This document shows positions 13,351-16,805 of a DNA stretch of 16,805 nt, piece by piece. The position numbers were made by a program, and so were the translations under genes. Source of the stretch: an uncultured Porphyromonadaceae bacterium (GTDB lineage: Bacteria > Bacteroidota > Bacteroidia > Bacteroidales > Muribaculaceae); the NCBI GenBank assembly GCA_937989585.1, contig CALKRW010000010.1:1-16805 (forward strand), written 5' to 3'. Numbering within the stretch: position 1 is the stretch's first letter; every line of letters begins with the position of its first letter. The notes under the pieces are model-generated. The model was not told the origin of the DNA and ran no database searches. It saw only the letters and a list, made by a program, of their open reading frames with translations.

Positions 13351-13524
13351 ATGGCCGAAAAATGGATTGTTTATTTAATGATTGCGGCAGTTGCAACCCT
13401 TCTGTATCTGGTGTGCGACAAGTTGCAGATACTGAAATCAAAGCCCTTACGCATCTTCGTTGTTCTTCTAATTTCTTCAGTAATCTGCTGGATTGTTTGC
13501 GATCTTCTCATCCTTACTGAATAA
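13351..13524 (+). CDS. 57-residue two-helix membrane protein
   Basis: The frame from ATG 13351 to TAA 13524 encodes 57 residues with two clear hydrophobic segments, about 5-22 (WIVYLMIAAVATLLYLV) and 35-55 (IFVVLLISSVICWIVCDLLI). They are joined by a short charged loop DKLQILKSKPLR, so both ends should lie on the same side of the membrane. The N-terminus is not a cleavable signal peptide. A terminator hairpin follows at 13559. The codon pattern and the membrane topology support a real small gene; it is too short to assign a family. I considered a toxin of a type I system, but found no antisense RNA or repeat structure that supports this. Confidence 0.55.
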   Translation: MAEKWIVYLMIAAVATLLYLVCDKLQILKSKPLRIFVVLLISSVICWIVCDLLILTE

Positions 13525-13558
13525 GGTGTAAAGTTGTAAGTAAATTAACTTCAGAATC

Positions 13559-13608
13559 AAAAAAGGCAAGGTATTGAATGGAAAAAATCCATGACTTGCC
13601 GATTTTTT
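13559..13608. terminator. Bidirectional terminator-like hairpin
   Basis: GGCAAG (13565-13570) pairs with CTTGCC (13595-13600), and inside it ATGGA (13578-13582) pairs with TCCAT (13588-13592). An A-run precedes (13559-13564) and a T-run follows (13603-13608). It lies between the small membrane protein (+) and the exported protein (-), fitting a shared terminator for the two convergent genes. Confidence 0.7.
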
Positions 13609-13649
13609 CAGCGAAGCCATGGACTTTATAAGGTGTGCGAAAATACGCT

Positions 13650-14177
13650 TTATTTGCAGTTGACCTTTATCGCCCCGATAATGCCATTGTTATTACTTGG
13701 AATAATTGAGAGTGAACTTCCTTTGAGGGTCAGTTTGCCTTCCTGAAGGCACAACTTTGAAGCCTCATTCACATCTGTCACGTACATGTAGGTTAAATCA
13801 CCCTGTTCACCGCTCATGGTGACTATCAGCATATCATTCGAGCCTTTTTCATTTGGAGTGCAATATACAAATGCCGCCACCAAACAGTTATTTCCACCAT
13901 TAATCATGTATGATAACGGGATTTGATTCAATATCGCATAAGTGGCATTTCCGACCGTCCATATCTCTTCTCTATTTAGGCCGTGTACACCGGCAACTTT
14001 TATAACGCCGTTGTTTTCCACAACATTATTGTTGACCGACACAGTAATTGTGTCATTAAGTTCGGTCGTGATTTTCGGGAGATTCGAAAGCGCATTATAG
14101 GCCTCTTTCAGATTCATGGCATAAGTACCCAGCACGGAGCAGCCCAATGCAAATAGCACAAGTATAAATTTCTTCAT
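13650..14177 (-). CDS. Exported protein of unknown function
   Basis: The 175-residue protein has a good N-terminal signal peptide (KKFILVLFALGCSVLGTYA, cleavage near residue 20). The mature part begins MNLKEAYNALSNLPKI and then alternates polar and hydrophobic segments in a beta-rich pattern (DTITVSVNNNVV, LIVTMSGE, LTYMYVTDV, KLTLKGSSLSIIPS). There is no repeat, catalytic or metal motif. Cysteines are at 13, 97, 106, 142 and 174; the last four are in the mature part, where disulphides are possible in the periplasm. I do not recognise the family. Its base composition is more AT-rich than the genes left of 13 kb, consistent with an accessory region. Confidence 0.7.
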   Translation of the reverse strand: MKKFILVLFALGCSVLGTYAMNLKEAYNALSNLPKITTELNDTITVSVNNNVVENNGVIKVAGVHGLNREEIWTVGNATYAILNQIPLSYMINGGNNCLVAAFVYCTPNEKGSNDMLIVTMSGEQGDLTYMYVTDVNEASKLCLQEGKLTLKGSSLSIIPSNNNGIIGAIKVNCK

Positions 14178-14611
14178 AATTCGGTCGTTTATAGTCTAAA
14201 AATTCGGTTTTTATAAACTAAGAACAACCCAAAGAAACCATTAGTTCTCACCCAAGGAAACAGGCTGACAACCCGGCAGTGCTGGATATAGCGCAGGATT
14301 ATCCCTGGCCTTTTGGTTTCGGTCATAGGTATTCATTCCTGCCGTTAACATTCCACGGCAAATCGGTTGATAAACTTCTGCACCTGACCTCATGTGCGGT
14401 ATTATCGTTAAATTCCACACCATTATGTGGTTGAGGCATTGTCATGTTAAAAATTATAATTATATTTGGCACCGTATACCGCATAGAATCGAAAAACCAT
14501 TCGCTGGGCTACCATTATCACAAAGCGCCCTGCTCTGAAATCACCTGAAGAACCAATCGAGTTTGTGAAACCTGCCACATCAACAGATAAACAAATAATA
14601 TATATCGGATT
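14178..14611. other. Intergenic region between divergent genes
   Basis: No convincing gene is found. Upstream of the exported protein are a direct repeat of AATTCGGT (about 14178 and 14200) and an inverted pair GTTTATA (14187-14193)/TATAAAC (14212-14218). The minus-strand box TTTCTTTG (14237-14230), one mismatch from TAnnTTTG, could be its promoter. TGCCGT/ACGGCA (14340-14345, 14355-14360) is a short hairpin. On the plus side is the promoter at 14439-14468 for the next gene. Confidence 0.4.
14439..14468 (+). promoter_or_regulatory. Promoter for the pseudokinase-like gene
   Basis: TTG (14439-14441) and TATATTTG (14461-14468) are 19 bp apart, a good Bacteroidetes -33/-7 match. The leader to ATG 14612 would be about 137 nt. 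Confidence 0.5.
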
Positions 14612-15388
14612 ATGGAGTTTAAACAAATCAAAGAGTTATCGACGCTTCCGGACGAAGAGTTGACCGCTAAACTCGTAGCACTTTTTCAAGACGTTGCCGT
14701 CTATCATGACGCAGGCAAAGGCATGTCGCATTTTGACTGGAACAACCTGTATGCCGACGGCTCCGGAGCGCTGCACCTTTCCGGCATAGACGAAACCGAG
14801 TTGACCGATGACGTTCGTGAACGCAATCTCAGGGATTATGCCGGAATTATCTATTGTGTGTCTACACAGCGCAAATCGTCAGAATCAATGTCCTGGGACG
14901 CGGGGGCCAAGATAAAACAGCCCGTGCTGCGCGAGATAGTGCTCACATTGTGCTCTCGCAATAATTCGATTGAGCCGTTGTTGAAAAAACTCCGCCAACC
15001 ATATGTTGACGAGGATGAATTCTTTCACGGATATACCACCGTTGACGAAAAAGAGGCCACCGAGGCCTATATCAAAGCCGAGCGCATACGGGCCGAAAAT
15101 GCGTACCAGGATACAGTCAGCCAGTCGACTCCGTCTCGCTCAAAATGGTACAAGGGTATTGGCGTGTTTATCCTCATGGCATTGTGTAGCGGCGGATATA
15201 AATACTACAAGTCAATGAAAGAACAGGAACAGGCCATAGCAACTGAACGTATTCATCAGCAGATGGAAGAAATGCGTCTGCACAGGGAAGCCATACGCAA
15301 TATGCCGCCTCTCAAACTGACGCCTCGCAGTGTTATGCGTGGCGAGGTCTCCGAGAGCAATGATAATGATACCATAAGCCAAGATTAA
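14612..15388 (+). CDS. Membrane-anchored protein with kinase-C-lobe-like domain
   Basis: The 258-residue protein has an N-terminal cytoplasmic domain (1 to about 140), a connecting region, one membrane span (about 178-196, YKGIGVFILMALCSGGYKY) and a charged C-terminal helix (about 201-230) with a tail. The N-terminal domain resembles the C-lobe of protein kinases in pattern: SHFDWNNLYAD (about 39-49) corresponds to the catalytic loop HxDxxxxN and beta strands, LHLSGID to the DFG strand, LRDYAGIIYCVST to the DxxxLGxxLYE helix, and LREIVLTLCSRN to the last conserved helix. The DFG Asp-Phe-Gly is not preserved and there is no N-lobe or glycine loop, so an active kinase is not expected. This is my own reading of pattern and is uncertain. 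The gene has its own promoter at 14439-14468. Function unknown. Confidence 0.6.
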   Translation: MEFKQIKELSTLPDEELTAKLVALFQDVAVYHDAGKGMSHFDWNNLYADGSGALHLSGIDETELTDDVRERNLRDYAGIIYCVSTQRKSSESMSWDAGAKIKQPVLREIVLTLCSRNNSIEPLLKKLRQPYVDEDEFFHGYTTVDEKEATEAYIKAERIRAENAYQDTVSQSTPSRSKWYKGIGVFILMALCSGGYKYYKSMKEQEQAIATERIHQQMEEMRLHREAIRNMPPLKLTPRSVMRGEVSESNDNDTISQD

Positions 15389-15627
15389 CCCGCACACCCT
15401 TTGTTGTCGCAAGAGCTTATATTGCCGCCCACGGCATCGATAGGCCGAAGGAAGCATATGATATTCTAAATCGCCAGACCAAAGTCATAGAGAACATGTC
15501 GCTTGACCCCTCTTTAGAGATTCCTTTCTGGCAGTACCTGCTCAACGTATCCGAATTGATTGGCAAAAAGAAGACCTCAAAAAAATGCCGCGAGACCATC
15601 GCCAAACTTCCCCCTGTTGCGTGGTAA
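15370..15627 (+). pseudogene. Start-less coding remnant
   Basis: A frame shifted from the previous gene is open from 15370 to TAA at 15625-15627 (85 codons) with no start codon near the front; the only internal ATG is near codon 42. The translated stretch looks like real protein (VVARAYIAAHGIDRPKEAYD, then IPFWQYLLNVSELIGKKK, then CRETIAKLPPVAW) with helical, amphipathic character, and not like random translation. It is best read as the tail of a degraded or truncated gene. It could also be the frameshifted remains of a second domain of the upstream gene. I do not recognise a family. Confidence 0.45.
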
Positions 15628-16013
15628 AATTACTCCATCTTCTTAAAACAAAGCATGATGACCTGTGCAGAATGCACCTCGGGTTGCCACATTTATGTCC
15701 CCCCCTGCCGGTTAACGAATCAATTTTACCGCTTTGTGGATAGAGGGACTCTTTCTCTGCTTTACTGCGAAAGCGCTGCGCTATGACGAATTCGGGCTCA
15801 TCTTTCACTAAAGCAAAAAGCGACTAAGTAATAGCGGCCTTCGGCAAAATACACAAGGGCCTCTATCACGATACATCACCGAGCACATGCTCTTTATCAT
15901 TCCATTAACTTCGATGACTCTTTCCTTCCATTAGGCTGGAATAGTCCGTCGATTTGATTAGGGTAACCACAATATTCAATACTGAATTTATACGATTACT
16001 GCTTATTGGTCCA
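15628..16013. other. Apparently non-coding region
   Basis: I see no credible gene in this stretch of nearly 400 bp on either strand. The one minus-strand open frame across it (15542-15808) has the composition of chance translation. The region probably holds decayed sequence and the 3' side of the next gene. A weak hairpin ATTCA-ATAC-TGAAT (15974-15987) lies about 30 bp downstream of that gene's stop. Confidence 0.4.
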
Positions 16014-16805
16014 TTAATTCCAATTCGCCTTAATATCCTCTTTTAGAAGTTGCCACCACGGAGTGATTAGATTATGATACTGTCTGGCTATAATATCACG
16101 GGTCCTCTCTTCAGTTACATCACCTTTTCTCATAATCTTTCTAAATTTTCGGTCAGTACGCCATATTGAGAATCGTTTTCTTAAGATGCCTAGATACATT
16201 ATTGGAATCTCCAAGAATATAAAAAATATCCCGCTTATTGATGTAAAGATTGTAAATATTGTGATTTCATTATTGGTCATATACTCACCAATATAGATAC
16301 CATGTTCAATTAGCCATGTGTTAATGGTAACATGATTGTGAAAATAGAGTATTATCAGTAGAATTTCAATGACTGGAACCCAGTAGGTATGAAATTTTGT
16401 AACGCCATTCATCATAACATCAATAAGCATAAAGATAAGAACAGCAAAATCCATCACTTCAAGGGCACAATGATTATTGTGACAAAATCCAGGATTTGGT
16501 TCTATCCCGATATATGCTAGAATAAAAACGGAATATAAAAATGACAGGGCAGCGAGATTCTTTATCACGGGCATAAAGTTCTCCCATTTATCTTTACTAA
16601 AATCGGTATTCAGATCATTGTCATTGAAATATATCATGTATCGAAAAAGAAATTTGTCATATTGATTTGACAGGGCTTTTACAGCTGATGCCAAAGGCGA
16701 TTTAATAACAAAATTCTCATAAAAGAACAATAAACAAATACCCGCCCATAAGTACAACCGTCCGCGATAGCATGTAGGCCATATAAAGATAGCCGTCCAG
16801 ATTCT
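16014..16805 (-). CDS. AT-rich multi-span membrane protein, truncated by the window edge
   Basis: The frame is open from the right edge of the window to TAA at 16014-16016, so 263 residues are visible and the start lies outside the window. A TTG at 16757 is only an internal codon: the frame continues upstream of it with plausible membrane sequence (FIWPTCYRGRLYLWAGICLL). Four or more hydrophobic segments are present, the clearest around AALSFLYSVFILAYIGI, VMDFAVLIFMLIDVMM, WVPVIEILLIILYF and IFTSISGIFFIFLEIPIMYL. The C-terminus is basic and cytosolic-looking (RKRFSIWRTDRKFRKIMRKG, then WWQLLKEDIKANWN). There is no known family motif. The gene is much more AT-rich than the sbcDC or metX region, which suggests recent acquisition. 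A transporter, sensor or O-antigen-type role cannot be chosen from the sequence. Confidence 0.7.
   Translation of the reverse strand, partial: RIWTAIFIWPTCYRGRLYLWAGICLLFFYENFVIKSPLASAVKALSNQYDKFLFRYMIYFNDNDLNTDFSKDKWENFMPVIKNLAALSFLYSVFILAYIGIEPNPGFCHNNHCALEVMDFAVLIFMLIDVMMNGVTKFHTYWVPVIEILLIILYFHNHVTINTWLIEHGIYIGEYMTNNEITIFTIFTSISGIFFIFLEIPIMYLGILRKRFSIWRTDRKFRKIMRKGDVTEERTRDIIARQYHNLITPWWQLLKEDIKANWN

Noticed and set aside
14241..14423. A 60-residue minus-strand frame between the exported protein and the pseudokinase-like gene.
   Set aside because: The translation has no motif, signal or hydrophobic segment, and there is no promoter or ribosome site; it is probably a chance frame.
15542..15808. 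An 88-residue minus-strand frame over the remnant and the following non-coding region.
   Set aside because: The composition (Arg/Ser-rich, no hydrophobic pattern) looks like chance translation, and no promoter or ribosome site is seen.
1..16805. Checks for CRISPR arrays, tRNA and rRNA genes and a complete defence or toxin-antitoxin cassette.
   Set aside because: No regularly spaced repeat-spacer pattern, tRNA-like cloverleaf or rRNA segment was noticed, and no antitoxin or toxin family with known motifs was recognised.

Overview
The window looks like chromosomal DNA of a Bacteroidales bacterium. A gut lineage such as Muribaculaceae is my guess from overall protein character, not from a marker gene. 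Supporting signs are repeated TAnnTTTG -7 promoter boxes, weak or absent Shine-Dalgarno sequences, and typical Bacteroidetes families: a metX-hom pair, a DUF4919-like protein, small lipoproteins with LxxC signals, an ORF6N regulator and a secreted GH43 enzyme. No rRNA, tRNA, CRISPR array or intact transposon was seen.

Layout, left to right. Bases 1-50 carry a duplicated 17-bp motif that may be the end of an insertion element (IS21-like guess). At 200-508 is a fused remnant of a YhcG/DUF1016 nuclease-type gene that has lost its middle. Homoserine O-acetyltransferase (596-1627) and homoserine dehydrogenase (1727-2929) form a methionine-branch pair. A multi-span membrane protein (3103-3606) and a DUF4919-like exported protein (3633-4397) form a likely two-gene operon. 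Two paralogous coiled-coil lipoproteins (4711-5121, 5230-5643) are separated by a strong terminator hairpin; a second hairpin closes the block against the convergent sbcC.

The minus-strand block 10895-5712 reads as one transcription unit: a glycyl-radical-activase-like radical SAM protein, a Cys-rich protein with a hydrophobic segment, SbcD and SbcC. SbcD and SbcC form the Mre11/Rad50-type nuclease that cuts hairpins and processes DNA ends. Why a radical SAM enzyme and a Cys-cluster protein head this operon is the most interesting question in the window.

Divergent from that operon is an ORF6N/phospholipase-D-like protein (11031-11957) that contains a nearly perfect 29-bp palindrome inside its reading frame. 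Next come a secreted GH43 glycosidase (12016-13170, minus), a 57-residue two-helix membrane protein (13351-13524), an unrecognised exported protein (13650-14177, minus), a membrane-anchored protein that resembles a decayed kinase C-lobe (14612-15388), a start-less coding remnant (15370-15627), about 390 bp of apparent non-coding sequence, and an AT-rich multi-span membrane protein that runs off the right edge (16014-16805, minus). From about 13.2 kb onward the DNA is more AT-rich, gene density drops and the genes are unfamiliar, as expected of an accessory region.
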